Below, in pieces: positions 44,954 through 54,115 of a DNA stretch of 64,000 nucleotides (the stretch's first letter is position 1; every line of letters starts with the position of its first letter). Made by a program: the position numbers and the translations under genes. The stretch is from Neisseria sicca (GTDB taxonomy: Bacteria > Pseudomonadota > Gammaproteobacteria > Burkholderiales > Neisseriaceae): assembly GCF_017753665.1 (NCBI RefSeq), contig NZ_CP072524.1, positions 744,001-808,000 on the forward strand, read 5' to 3'. The notes below the pieces were generated by a model, which was not told where the DNA came from, made no database searches, and saw only the letters and a list, made by a program, of their open reading frames with translations.

Positions 44954-45232
44954 ATGCGCCACCTCATCGCCTACGACATCGCCGACCCTCGCCGCCTGCG
45001 AAAAGCACACCGCTATTTAATACAGCACGCCATCCCTCTGCAAAACAGCGTTTTCCTGCACATCGGCAGCAGTGATCAAGCAAGGCAATGCTTTGAAACA
45101 CTTTGCAAAATGCTCAACGCCAAGCAGGACAATTTACGCTGCTATCCCCTGCCCAACGGTAGCATAATTCATGCACTGGGCAAACCAGCCTTGCCCGAAG
45201 GCATCATCTTGGGCGGCGTGGGCAAACTGTAA
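44954..45232 (+). CDS. cas2: Cas2 (second copy)
   Basis: This 92-aa protein begins MRHLIAYDIADPRRLRKAHR, with LIQHAIPLQNSVFLHIGS as the second strand. It starts 2 bp after the cas1 stop codon, so it is coupled to cas1 and is probably the cognate partner. It diverges from the first copy (43387), notably at the C-terminus (ALPEGIILGGVGKL). Confidence 0.93.
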   Translation: MRHLIAYDIADPRRLRKAHRYLIQHAIPLQNSVFLHIGSSDQARQCFETLCKMLNAKQDNLRCYPLPNGSIIHALGKPALPEGIILGGVGKL

Positions 45233-45287
45233 GCGCGAAGCCGCCTTTCAGACGACCCCGAACTCACACAAACCCTCCGCCAACAAA

Positions 45288-45318
45288 AACAGCCTTGATG
45301 CAATATCAAGGCTGTTTT
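45288..45318. terminator. Hairpin at the distal end of array 2
   Basis: AACAGCCTTGATGC / ATATCAAGGCTGTTTT stem, related to the hairpin closing array 1. It follows cas2 and could terminate both the cas operon and array 2. Two DUS lie just to the right (about 45371-45400). Confidence 0.75.
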
Positions 45319-45410
45319 GCTATGTAGAAACGTCGGAATATTTGTCGGATTCAAGAATCCGACCTACGTTTTCAGACGACCCAGGCTTGAGGTCGTCTGA
45401 AAAGATTGAA

Positions 45411-47185
45411 AGACCGATGCGAGGGGCAAGTCTTCCGATCAACGGTTTATGTCTATTCGTCGGAAACACCGTTGTCTTAATCCCCGATACGTGGGGCAAG
45501 TCTTCCGACGTAGGACAAGCATCACCGAGCGGCTCAAAAAGTCTTAATCCCCGATGAGTGGGGCAAGTCTTCCGACCTGAGACCGACACCTACAAGGAAG
45601 TTCCTATGCAGTCTTAATCCCCGATTAGTGGGGCAAGTCTTCCGACTTACTGAGATTTGCGGGACGTCAGCACTTAACGTCTTAATCCCCGATTAGTGGG
45701 GCAAGTCTTCCGACTTAACCAATTAGGTGTAATGGATAAAGGATCATGTCTTAATCCCCGATTAGTGGGGCAAGTCTTCCGACGTATGCGTGTGCATGAC
45801 CAATACGGCAATAAAGTCTTAATCCCCGATTAGTGGGGCAAGTCTTCCGACGCCATCGCTGCTGAAAACGGTATCAAGCCGACCGGGTCTTAATCCCCGA
45901 TTAGTGGGGCAAGTCTTCCGACTGTACCAACCCCTGATGAATGGGCGGAATACGTGCGTCTTAATCCCCGATTAGTGGGGCAAGTCTTCCGACCAAGCAC
46001 GACTGGTGGTTCTGGTTATTGGCTAACGTCTTAATCCCCGATTAGTGGGGCAAGTCTTCCGACGAAAAACACGGCTATACTACACTTGATTCATTTGTCT
46101 TAATCCCCGATTAGTGGGGCAAGTCTTCCGACCATTTTGCGAGCGTAATAATGTGCATAATTGCTTAAGTCTTAATCCCCGATTAGTGGGGCAAGTCTTC
46201 CGACTCAAAGACTTGGCTGAAAGCGAAAAAATCGGTTCAGTCTTAATCCCCGATTAGTGGGGCAAGTCTTCCGACTTATAAAGAGGCTGCAAAACGCGGT
46301 GAAGTTGGTGTCTTAATCCCCGATTAGTGGGGCAAGTCTTCCGACCTATCAAGTTGCGTCCTAAACGTGAGCAGTCTCAGGTCTTAATCCCCGATTAGTG
46401 GGGCAAGTCTTCCGACTTATCAACTCTCTATTGAAGAATCTCCCGTTCATGTCTTAATCCCCGATTAGTGGGGCAAGTCTTCCGACTAAGCATACCGATG
46501 TTTACCGCGTGCTGACCACGTCTTAATCCCCGATTAGTGGGGCAAGTCTTCCGACAGATCCACGTCGTCTGGTAGATGGTGAATTAGGTGTCTTAATCCC
46601 CGATTAGTGGGGCAAGTCTTCCGACGAATGCCCGAGTGGGGGACGGGGTGTCAAGATTAGTCTTAATCCCCGATTAGTGGGGCAAGTCTTCCGACTGCAT
46701 TGTGTCGCTGTATCGTTCATAATAATCTCTGTCTTAATCCCCGATTAGTGGGGCAAGTCTTCCGACATATGGCATTGGAAATATCAAACCGCCTGAAAGA
46801 GTCTTAATCCCCGATTAGTGGGGCAAGTCTTCCGACATCAAATGCTGATTGTAAGGGAAGATTGTGCGCGTCTTAATCCCCGATTAGTGGGGCAAGTCTT
46901 CCGACAAAGCAACCCGTTCATTTTGAAGCCGGAAGAATAGTCTTAATCCCCGATTAGTGGGGCAAGTCTTCCGACGCATAAGTGGTGGAACTCTCTCCCT
47001 TTGCGGCAAGTCTTAATCCCCGATTAGTGGGGCAAGTCTTCCGACAAAACTGAGCCGCTTTTTGTCAGCGGCTCAGTAAGTCTTAATCCCCGATTAGTGG
47101 GGCAAGTCTTCCGACTGGGACGCACCGACCAAAGAACAATGGGACAGCTGTCTTAATCCCCGATTAGTGGGGCAAGTCTTCCGAC
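45411..47185 (-). CRISPR. CRISPR array 2 (25 repeats plus one degenerate)
   Basis: The same 36-bp repeat as array 1, on the minus strand (plus-strand form begins GTCTTAATCCCCG). The first 23 repeats from the leader (right) end are uniform; the last two (45541, 45474) carry changes and a degenerate repeat lies at about 45411-45439. Spacers are 31-36 bp and all differ. The leader is at 47186-47375, so newest spacers are on the right. Confidence 0.97.
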
Positions 47186-47375
47186 TGCACGCAGTCAAAA
47201 AATTTCATTATTTTCAATCTTCTATATAGTTAAGAAAAGTTAGCATTTTTCCTTAACCAACAAAGACATTATTTAATAAAACCTTAACTGAAAAGAGCAG
47301 CCGAAAGACAGACTTTTCGCTATCCGTCGGAAAACTTGTGATACGGATTATAGCCGTGTGCTTTGCATTCGACAA
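47186..47375 (-). promoter_or_regulatory. Leader of CRISPR array 2
   Basis: The inverted copy of the array 1 leader, with GGCTATAATCCGTATC giving a TATAAT promoter element. It is slightly diverged from the other two leader copies (e.g. GACTGCGTGCA before the first repeat). Confidence 0.8.
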
Positions 47376-47440
47376 CGCTTTTTAACCGTTTTGCGGCTTT
47401 AGGTCGTCTGAAAAGCTTGGGCTTCGATAAAGCCGAAAAT

Positions 47441-48562
47441 CTATTCGCCGCGCAGCTTCGCCAGGATGGGTTTCAGCTCTTTGCCGCGCTTGTCGGTCAG
47501 CCATTTCGCGTATTTTGCCATCATCTTTTTGACGGCAAACGCGTCAGCAATTTCTTTTTTCTCTGCCGCGTTGAAATCGGGGCTTTCTGCGGCGGTTTGC
47601 AGGGCTGCCTTCCATTCTTGATAGAGTTTGTCGTGTGCTTGGTTGCCTATGATCTTGTTTGGTTGCTCCTCCATTCGTTCTTGCCATGTTTGGATAAACT
47701 GTTGATGCGCTGGCATGGCGGCAAGCTCGGCGGCTTTTTGTTGCGCGGCCAGGGCTTGGTTTTGTGCATCTTGAATGTTGCGGATGCTTCGTTGTGCTTC
47801 TTCGGCTGCTTCTGTGAAATAGCCGTAGCCGGATGCGGTTTTGCTGCCTGCGCCTTGTGTCTGCAAGGCTTGAAACAGTAGGTTTTGGGCGTATGCCGCC
47901 CATGCCTGCGCGCCCGGTGCGCTTTCGATGACGAAATAGAAGCTGCCTTGTGTGGCGATTTGCTGATTGGGGATGGGGGATTCCATTTCGTCGGCTTCGG
48001 GTTGTTTGCCGTTGTAGTATTCTTGGTGGTGGGTGGTGATGATTTCTGCGGCAAAGGGCGGGGTGTTGGCGGGGATGAACCATGCGTCGTGCCAAACAAG
48101 TGCGCCTGACTTCAGGCTGCCTGAGTCGCTGTCGTCGCCGAACAATACGGTCAGGTGGGCTTTATCCAGTCCGAGGCTTTCGGCATGGCTGCGGGCGATG
48201 CCTTTGACGGAGGAGCCTGCGATGAGGGGCATGCCGTAGGTGTGGCTGGTGCTGATGCCTGTTTCCAGTACGCCTGCGCTGTTGAGACCTGTATAGAGCC
48301 TGCCTGAAATGCCGGCGGCAAGTGTGGCGAAGCGGTCGGTATCGGAAGTGGCCTGCACCCAGCGTGTGAAGGCGAGTGCGTACAGGCTGTCTTTTTTGGG
48401 AGTGGGAATTTTGACGATTTTTTGAATCAGCTCTGCTTTGGCTTGTTTGTTGTCTTTGTCCCACTCGGTCAGGCCGCGCTGCATGAGCAAACCGGCATGC
48501 GCATCTTTTAGGTCGTCTGAAATGAGTTTTTTCAGGCTTTCCCGCATGAGTGATATGGTCAT
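47441..48562 (-). CDS. cmr6: Cmr6, type III-B RAMP subunit
   Basis: This 373-aa protein has the Cmr6 core: GLNSAGVLETGISTSHTYGM, then LIAGSSVKGIARSHAESLG and FFVIESAPGAQ-like strands (seen as FYFVIESAPGAQAWAAY). A lysine/glutamine-rich helical extension (about residues 255-373) makes it longer than many Cmr6 proteins. A DUS is embedded near 48511 and encodes ISDDLKDAH. It overlaps cmr5 by 4 bp, last of the cmr operon. Confidence 0.9.
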   Translation of the reverse strand: MTISLMRESLKKLISDDLKDAHAGLLMQRGLTEWDKDNKQAKAELIQKIVKIPTPKKDSLYALAFTRWVQATSDTDRFATLAAGISGRLYTGLNSAGVLETGISTSHTYGMPLIAGSSVKGIARSHAESLGLDKAHLTVLFGDDSDSGSLKSGALVWHDAWFIPANTPPFAAEIITTHHQEYYNGKQPEADEMESPIPNQQIATQGSFYFVIESAPGAQAWAAYAQNLLFQALQTQGAGSKTASGYGYFTEAAEEAQRSIRNIQDAQNQALAAQQKAAELAAMPAHQQFIQTWQERMEEQPNKIIGNQAHDKLYQEWKAALQTAAESPDFNAAEKKEIADAFAVKKMMAKYAKWLTDKRGKELKPILAKLRGE

Positions 48563-48933
48563 GATTGTCCCCCTTGTTCGTCTTTGGGTTTGGGCAGCAG
48601 GGCTTGGGTGTAGCGTTTGAGGCTGGAGGCGGCTTCTATGGCTTGGCGCGTGAGGAGTTGGTAATGCGATAAGTCTGCTTCTAAGATTTTCTTGTGCAGG
48701 CTGTCTTTATTTTCGCCCAACAATTCGGCAATGTGCGCCAGTAGGAGCAGGTGCTCTTCTTTGCCTTTGGCTTGTAAGAAGCCGATGGCTTGGGCAAGCC
48801 CGGATTGCAGGATCATGGTGGGGAAATTCAGCGCAAGCGTGCGGTATTCTTTGACTTTTTCGTTTTTCTCTTTGACTCTTTGAATCAAGCCTAATGCGCG
48901 TTGGGCGTATTTTTGCGAGCGGATGTGTTGCAT
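48559..48933 (-). CDS. cmr5: Cmr5, small subunit
   Basis: This 124-aa all-alpha protein begins MQHIRSQKYAQRALGLIQRV and contains LPTMILQSGLAQAIGFLQAK (seen as FPTMILQSGLAQ), the Cmr5 hallmark. It stacks along the effector filament beside Cmr4. It starts 1 bp after cmr4 ends. Confidence 0.9.
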   Translation of the reverse strand: MQHIRSQKYAQRALGLIQRVKEKNEKVKEYRTLALNFPTMILQSGLAQAIGFLQAKGKEEHLLLLAHIAELLGENKDSLHKKILEADLSHYQLLTRQAIEAASSLKRYTQALLPKPKDEQGGQS

Positions 48934-48934
48934 G

Positions 48935-49840
48935 TTATTCCCCTTTTGTCAGGTCGTCTGAAAGTACGAGACGACACAGGCCGCGTCCGACTGTATGTTT
49001 GCCGCCGATTTGGATTTGGGTTTCGCCTGCGGGAATCAATGCGGAGAGTTCGTCTGCGCTTTTGGCGTTGCGGCTGTGGCGCGATTTGTCAATGGCTAAA
49101 ATGCCGTACAACACGCTTTCGGCAGGCAAGTTTTCTTCCGACCAGAGCGCGCCTTCTTTGACGATGCGTGTTTCGCGGTCGATTCTGATGCGCATGCGGA
49201 TTTCGGTTGCGGTATCGGCTAAGAAGGAGAATGTGCTGTCGGGCAGGATAATGAAGCGTTGGCAGAGCTGTTCGCGCCATGCTTCGCTGTTTGCCGTGTT
49301 TTCAGGATAAACGGTGGCGGAAATGTGTTCTGCCCATTGTTTGGCTTCGGTACTGGTTTCGCTGCCGATGTCCAAATCTTCCAGCGCGATTTGGCTGCCT
49401 GAAACGCGCAATACGGTGTTGTCCGGTACGGAGGCGCTATCTTTTAAAACGGGTACTTTGGGGCCTTCCGGCTGCAACCCGCGTACATCGCGCGCATAGC
49501 GTTGCAGGATAAAGGGGCAAGTGGCAAAGGCGACTGTTCCTGCAAACGAGCGGATCGGAAGCAGCAATAGATGTGCATCGCCAAAGGCGGCGGCGCTGGC
49601 GTGAATATTTTCTTTGTCGGCTTGGCTGTCTGCGCCAAACAGGGCTTGAATGTCGTCTTGGTTTAAGTGCCATTTTTCTTTGGCTTCATCACGCAATACG
49701 CCTTTAAGCGCGCTGCCGGGGACGAGCGGCAGATTGGTGGCGCGGCTGCGGGCGATAGGCAAGTCGACAGCACCGATGCCTTGACCTGTGCCGACGTGGA
49801 GGGCGGATAAGGCATGTAGGTGAAAAATGCGGGTGTTCAT
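48935..49840 (-). CDS. cmr4: Cmr4, target-RNA-cleaving backbone subunit
   Basis: This 301-aa RAMP protein begins MNTRIFHLHALSALHVGTGQ and has D26 in IGAVDLPIARS, the position of the catalytic aspartate in characterised Cmr4. LPLVPGSALKGVLRDEA follows. Repeated Cmr4 subunits cut bound RNA every 6 nt. The last residues (LSDDLTKGE) are encoded by an embedded DUS. It starts 52 bp after cmr3. Confidence 0.93.
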   Translation of the reverse strand: MNTRIFHLHALSALHVGTGQGIGAVDLPIARSRATNLPLVPGSALKGVLRDEAKEKWHLNQDDIQALFGADSQADKENIHASAAAFGDAHLLLLPIRSFAGTVAFATCPFILQRYARDVRGLQPEGPKVPVLKDSASVPDNTVLRVSGSQIALEDLDIGSETSTEAKQWAEHISATVYPENTANSEAWREQLCQRFIILPDSTFSFLADTATEIRMRIRIDRETRIVKEGALWSEENLPAESVLYGILAIDKSRHSRNAKSADELSALIPAGETQIQIGGKHTVGRGLCRLVLSDDLTKGE

Positions 49841-49892
49841 TTTGGTTTCCTCGTTTTGTAAATATGAAATAGGTTGTCAGGTCGTCTGAAAA

Positions 49893-51056
49893 TCAAATGC
49901 TCTGCCACGGGGCGATCAAGCCGATGCCGAAGCCGTCGCGACGGTCTTGTTCGTTGTCGCTGAATGCCTGCCATTGGGCTTGGGCGAGTTCCGCCGGGTT
50001 GCCGCTTTGTATTTCAAACCAATACACTGCGCCTGCCGAAACGGCTTTTCGCATGGCTTTCGGTGCATGCTGCTGCAAATCCCAACCTGAAACGGGCAGC
50101 CAACGGTCGATAGCGGTGGCGCGGAGTTTGACTTGCAGGTTGGTATGCGGGAGTGTGCCTGTTAAGGTTTGGCTGTCCAACCAGCCGGGCAGCCAGCCTT
50201 TTTCAAACAAGGCAGGCGTCAGCAAGGTGAGCGTCAATCCGTTTGTATATGCGTATTCGGGCTGTTTGAATACGTCGTCTGAAATTTTATTCAGTCGCGA
50301 CAGTCTTCCTTCTCCGCCAAAACGCACTACGCTGTTATCTTGCAAATCGGCTGCCGTACGAATGACGAAACCATAGCGGTGGCTTTCCCAGCCCTGATGA
50401 TGCTTCCGCGCAGATTCGGCAAAGTCATAGGCGGCTGTCTGGAACAAACGCCCGTCTTCGGCTGCAAGTGTTTCTCGGTTTATGCCGACATGGGTACGCG
50501 TTTCGATCGGCAGCGATTGTGCGCCGCGTTTGTTTACGTCTTCATGCGTTAATTTTCCGCCGTTTTGCCAAGCCAGCAGATCCGCCAAATCCCAATACGT
50601 TGCGCCGCTTTGAGGTTTGCCTTTGATGGGCGACTGGATTTGTACAGGCAATAAATCGACATGTGGGAAATCCGCCGCTGTATCGCTGCCAAAGGCTTGA
50701 GGCGCGAGACGGACGAGTTCGGTTTGATCTGTCTCTTTGTTTTTCAAATACAAGGCGTTGGCTGGTTTAGGCAATAGGATTTTCAGGTCGTCTGAAATGT
50801 CTTGTTTCGCTAAAAATGCGCCCTGTACGACAATTTGGCGCAATTCATCAACTTGTACGTCTGACAACTTGGCTCGATTGCCTTGGGTTTTGCCGTCCCA
50901 ATCGCAACCGTTTTGCCGCATGATTTGCGTGCGTACCAAGCCTGCGGCGGCGGAGGGTAAAGGAAATTGAATATCATCGGTATCCGACTGCGCTCCAAAC
51001 GGTTTGCCACTACGAAATACCAACGGCGCAAGTGCGTCTAAAAAATAGCTGTTCAT
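49893..51056 (-). CDS. cmr3: Cmr3, crRNA 5'-tag-binding subunit
   Basis: This 387-aa protein begins MNSYFLDALAPLVFRSGKPF and ends with the typical GFGIGLIAPW segment. It pairs with Cmr2 to form the head that senses the crRNA tag. Two DUS-like words lie in the coding region (about 50272-50284 and 50786-50798). Its ATG overlaps the cmr2 stop codon by 4 bp. Confidence 0.92.
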   Translation of the reverse strand: MNSYFLDALAPLVFRSGKPFGAQSDTDDIQFPLPSAAAGLVRTQIMRQNGCDWDGKTQGNRAKLSDVQVDELRQIVVQGAFLAKQDISDDLKILLPKPANALYLKNKETDQTELVRLAPQAFGSDTAADFPHVDLLPVQIQSPIKGKPQSGATYWDLADLLAWQNGGKLTHEDVNKRGAQSLPIETRTHVGINRETLAAEDGRLFQTAAYDFAESARKHHQGWESHRYGFVIRTAADLQDNSVVRFGGEGRLSRLNKISDDVFKQPEYAYTNGLTLTLLTPALFEKGWLPGWLDSQTLTGTLPHTNLQVKLRATAIDRWLPVSGWDLQQHAPKAMRKAVSAGAVYWFEIQSGNPAELAQAQWQAFSDNEQDRRDGFGIGLIAPWQSI

Positions 51057-52909
51057 GATTGCGCCTCCTGTCCTAAATCGTTTTGTGTTTTGGCGGCAAG
51101 CCAGCGGGCGATGATGAGTTCGGTTGCCAGTACATTTAATGCATCTGCGTCTGGACGCGCATTCAGTCGTCTTTTTAAGGCTTCCTGAACTTCATCGTCC
51201 AATTTTCCTCCCTCCATATCGCGTGCCTTGTCCAACATACGGGCAAACTCGGCTTGGCGGATATTTTGATGTAATTCGGATGATAAATCGTTAGACGGGG
51301 AAAAATCGATCCGCATAAAAATATCTCGGCTGTCGTAAGCAATTCGGCTGCTGATTTTTTTCTCCCGATACCATTTTTTCCATTTTTCAAATGCTGCCAA
51401 ACCTGCTTCATCACTCCATTGCACACGCCAATCGCTGTCTGAGCCTGAACGTACAGACAGGGTAATCCCCAATCCATTGCGCTGTTGATCGGCAGAATAA
51501 TTGTCGCCTTTTGCCACTTTTTCCGCGTGTTTTGCCAAACGGCGTACATTGCCGAGCGGCGTACTGATGTGGCAAATCGCCAAACCGACGGACAATGTGG
51601 GCGTTTTTTCTGCTTTCAAAACATCTGACACTTTTTTCAGGCAGGCTGAAAATGCTTGCCGCAACGCGTCCGCGCAATCAACCGCCTTATCCAATGCGAC
51701 AAAGCCTAATACATCGTCGCCGCCCGCATAAACACATTGCGCCCGGAAATCGCGCATTTTCGCAGGTACACTTTCAGCAAAGGTTGACAAAGCCTCGGTA
51801 ATCGCTTGATGCTCTCCAATCGTTTTCGCACGATCCAACAACTCGCCCATGCGGTCGCCGTCTGCCAGCAACATCGCCCAGTAGCTGCATGGTTCGCCAT
51901 ATTTGTGCCAAATCGGTTTTAGGGCATTTTTCAAATTTGATAATTTTTCTGATGCATCCGCATTGTTTTTATTGTCTGACAAAGCAGCATCCAACCGGTT
52001 TCGATACAGCAGCTGCGCATCAAACGGAAAATCTGCGTAAATGTCTTGATTGCCCTTTACACGAGTCGCTAAATTCAGCGCAATTAAAGGTTCGTAAGCA
52101 TCGCAAAGTTTGCTTAACTCATTTTCAGGCAAACCTTGCAGCCAAGCATCTGCGGCTACACGGGTAACGGGCGTAAACTGTTCGCTATTGCCGCCCAAAC
52201 GCTTCACAATTCCTGCACAATCCAACTGCTCCGACCGGCTCAAACCCAGCTTGCGCCTTACTACATCAGACAAGTCGGCATCGCCGTTGGCTTTTTCCAG
52301 CAATACGGTTTCACGTGCACCATCCAGTGAGGATTTGGGCAGCATAAAACGCTCATCCCAAGCATTACTTGCGCCGGTAGATGTGAAATCGCGCGTTGCT
52401 TTACGCGCCGCTAAACCTGATGCAGCACGTTGGCTTGCATCTGAATAACCTTTTTCAGTTATCCGCGCCCATGCAGCCTGGATTTCCAAATAATCATTAA
52501 GTTGCATCTGCCAAATTTCATTGCGCAAGGTCACATTCAAATCCTGTGGCGCCTGCAGCTCCCGCAGCGCCTGTCGTGCTATGGTTTCAAACCGTGACTG
52601 TGCTGCCGCTTTAGCCTGTTCGACCAAATCGCGCACGTCTGCATCATCAGCCGCATCAACCTGTACTTGAATTTTGTTGCCGACTGAAAAATTATCGTCC
52701 ATCCGGTCGCAAGGTTCTAAACGGTCTTTGGTCGCCTCGTCCACAAACGGAAACACCATCTGCGCTCCAGCTTCAAACAAACTCTTTGCAGCAGCCTTCG
52801 CCATTTCCGACAACAGCCAAGAACCGCTCCATAGATCACGACTCCGCCGAGCCGAAGCAATGAATTCCTGTACAGGACCGATGGATAGGGTTAAAACGTA
52901 TTGAGTCAT
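51053..52909 (-). CDS. cmr2: Cmr2 (Cas10), cyclic oligoadenylate synthase without an HD domain
   Basis: This 618-aa protein starts MTQYVLTLSIGPVQEFIASA, directly at the Cmr2 N-terminal palm-like region, with no HD nuclease before it. The first palm has WAMLLADGDRMGELL (about residues 344-358). The second has QCVYAGGDDVLGFVAL, with the cyclase GGDD at 396-399. Target-RNA binding should trigger cyclic oligoadenylate synthesis. At 618 aa it is short for Cas10. It overlaps cmr1 and cmr3 by 4 bp each. Confidence 0.94.
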   Translation of the reverse strand: MTQYVLTLSIGPVQEFIASARRSRDLWSGSWLLSEMAKAAAKSLFEAGAQMVFPFVDEATKDRLEPCDRMDDNFSVGNKIQVQVDAADDADVRDLVEQAKAAAQSRFETIARQALRELQAPQDLNVTLRNEIWQMQLNDYLEIQAAWARITEKGYSDASQRAASGLAARKATRDFTSTGASNAWDERFMLPKSSLDGARETVLLEKANGDADLSDVVRRKLGLSRSEQLDCAGIVKRLGGNSEQFTPVTRVAADAWLQGLPENELSKLCDAYEPLIALNLATRVKGNQDIYADFPFDAQLLYRNRLDAALSDNKNNADASEKLSNLKNALKPIWHKYGEPCSYWAMLLADGDRMGELLDRAKTIGEHQAITEALSTFAESVPAKMRDFRAQCVYAGGDDVLGFVALDKAVDCADALRQAFSACLKKVSDVLKAEKTPTLSVGLAICHISTPLGNVRRLAKHAEKVAKGDNYSADQQRNGLGITLSVRSGSDSDWRVQWSDEAGLAAFEKWKKWYREKKISSRIAYDSRDIFMRIDFSPSNDLSSELHQNIRQAEFARMLDKARDMEGGKLDDEVQEALKRRLNARPDADALNVLATELIIARWLAAKTQNDLGQEAQS

Positions 52910-53781
52910 TTCGTTTTCTCCAAAATCTGTTTTACTTCTGGACTACTGTTCGGCAACATAATCACCATGCCATGCCATTGACCACTATCATAAACGGGGC
53001 GGCTGAATATGGTTGCCAAATGTCGTGAATATTCATCATTACGTCCAAGCAGTCGGCGAAACTCTGTTTTATCTTTACGTCGTGTTTCTTTCCATTCATT
53101 GATTGCATCGATCCAAGCATCTTTGACTTTTTTATCGCTACCTAAAAACAAAATTTTGCAACCCAATTCACGCATTTCTTCAGTTGGAACCAGTTTTATA
53201 CCTTCAGCCTTAAAAGCACCGCAACCACGCCGAGTGCGCCCACCTAGCCCTCCTAAAGTTACCCACCAGCGTAAAGTTTCCAAAACCTGCTGCTTATCTG
53301 TTTCGTTTGTCTTTTCACTCAAACGCCATTGCACAATCCATTGCAAGCCTTCTTTGCCCAATTTCATTTCAGGTAGTCCTGTCTTCGTCTTGCGTGCTGT
53401 AAACAACGCATAGCCTAAAGGATCGTTTAAACCTTTTGCATAATCAGAAAGTGAAGCTTCTTTCAGTTTGTTTTGTATCTGTACACGTAAAAATACTAAA
53501 CTTGCCGCAGCCTCTTCGCCAATACCCCCCCATAAACGAAACTCTGCTTCACGCAACCTTTTCCCGCTCAAATTCCATTTTTGCTGAGCCAACAATCGCC
53601 ACCAAAAACGCAGTTGCCCGCGAATTGCGGTTACGCGCACGGGCAATTTATCATCACTTTCACGCGCCACTACACCACCACCATGCAAAGGTGTAACCAA
53701 CTCACAGTAAATTTCCTGCCATTCTTCCTTGCTTTCAGGCAATTCTTTGGGCGGTTCAAAACCGGGGATCAGCAAAGCCAT
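52906..53781 (-). CDS. cmr1: Cmr1, type III-B RAMP subunit
   Basis: This 291-aa protein has the Cmr1 signature CELVTPLHGGGVVARES followed by TAIRGQLRFWWRLL, and the glycine-rich RRGCGAFKAEG. It caps the 3' end of the effector. First gene of the operon. No strong promoter is obvious in the AT-rich region upstream (53782-53991). Confidence 0.92.
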   Translation of the reverse strand: MALLIPGFEPPKELPESKEEWQEIYCELVTPLHGGGVVARESDDKLPVRVTAIRGQLRFWWRLLAQQKWNLSGKRLREAEFRLWGGIGEEAAASLVFLRVQIQNKLKEASLSDYAKGLNDPLGYALFTARKTKTGLPEMKLGKEGLQWIVQWRLSEKTNETDKQQVLETLRWWVTLGGLGGRTRRGCGAFKAEGIKLVPTEEMRELGCKILFLGSDKKVKDAWIDAINEWKETRRKDKTEFRRLLGRNDEYSRHLATIFSRPVYDSGQWHGMVIMLPNSSPEVKQILEKTK

Positions 53782-53991
53782 TTCTTTATCCTTTATTATT
53801 TAATCAATAAGTTGTCTTTATAACAGAACCAGTAAAACTTTTCATCACGCACAAATTTGTCAGGTCATGTTCCAATATGCTTGGTATGCCGACAAACCCG
53901 CCTTATTCCTTTTTTGTTAATCCGCCATACAAGGGATTTTAATTGTGATTTACTATAAAATGATGCTTTCTTAAAGGAAGATACCCCTTCC

Positions 53992-54032
53992 AAATGTTTC
54001 AACACACAAGGCTGCACATAAGGCGCCGCCCT
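53992..54032 (+). repeat. Left 41-bp direct repeat of the helicase cassette
   Basis: AAATGTTTCAACACACAAGG, then CTGCACATAAGGCGCCGCCC and T, matches 57800-57840 with three changes. Confidence 0.8.
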
Positions 54033-54115
54033 ACCAGAAGGGGTTACGCCCCTCCCAAACAAACCCAAATCCTACCGCCCCGAAGGACGGGGTTTCAACC
54101 ATTAAGGAAATTCTG
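54033..54115 (+). promoter_or_regulatory. Structured 5' region of the helicase gene
   Basis: Two short GC-rich hairpins (GGGGTTACGCCCC and CCCCGAAGGACGGGG) lie upstream of the ribosome site AAGGAAATTCTG. The 22 bp just before the ATG (54094-54115) recur inverted at 57729-57750 with two changes. Confidence 0.5.

Noticed and set aside
44954..47185. Type II features (Cas9, tracrRNA) expected for Neisseria
   Set aside because: No Cas9 ORF exists in the window and no anti-repeat is seen outside the arrays; the effector genes are cmr1-6.
54073..54100. CRISPR-like repeat before the helicase (ends GTTTCAACC)
   Set aside because: It occurs once only with no spacer periodicity; it is better explained as a hairpin and part of the cassette repeats.
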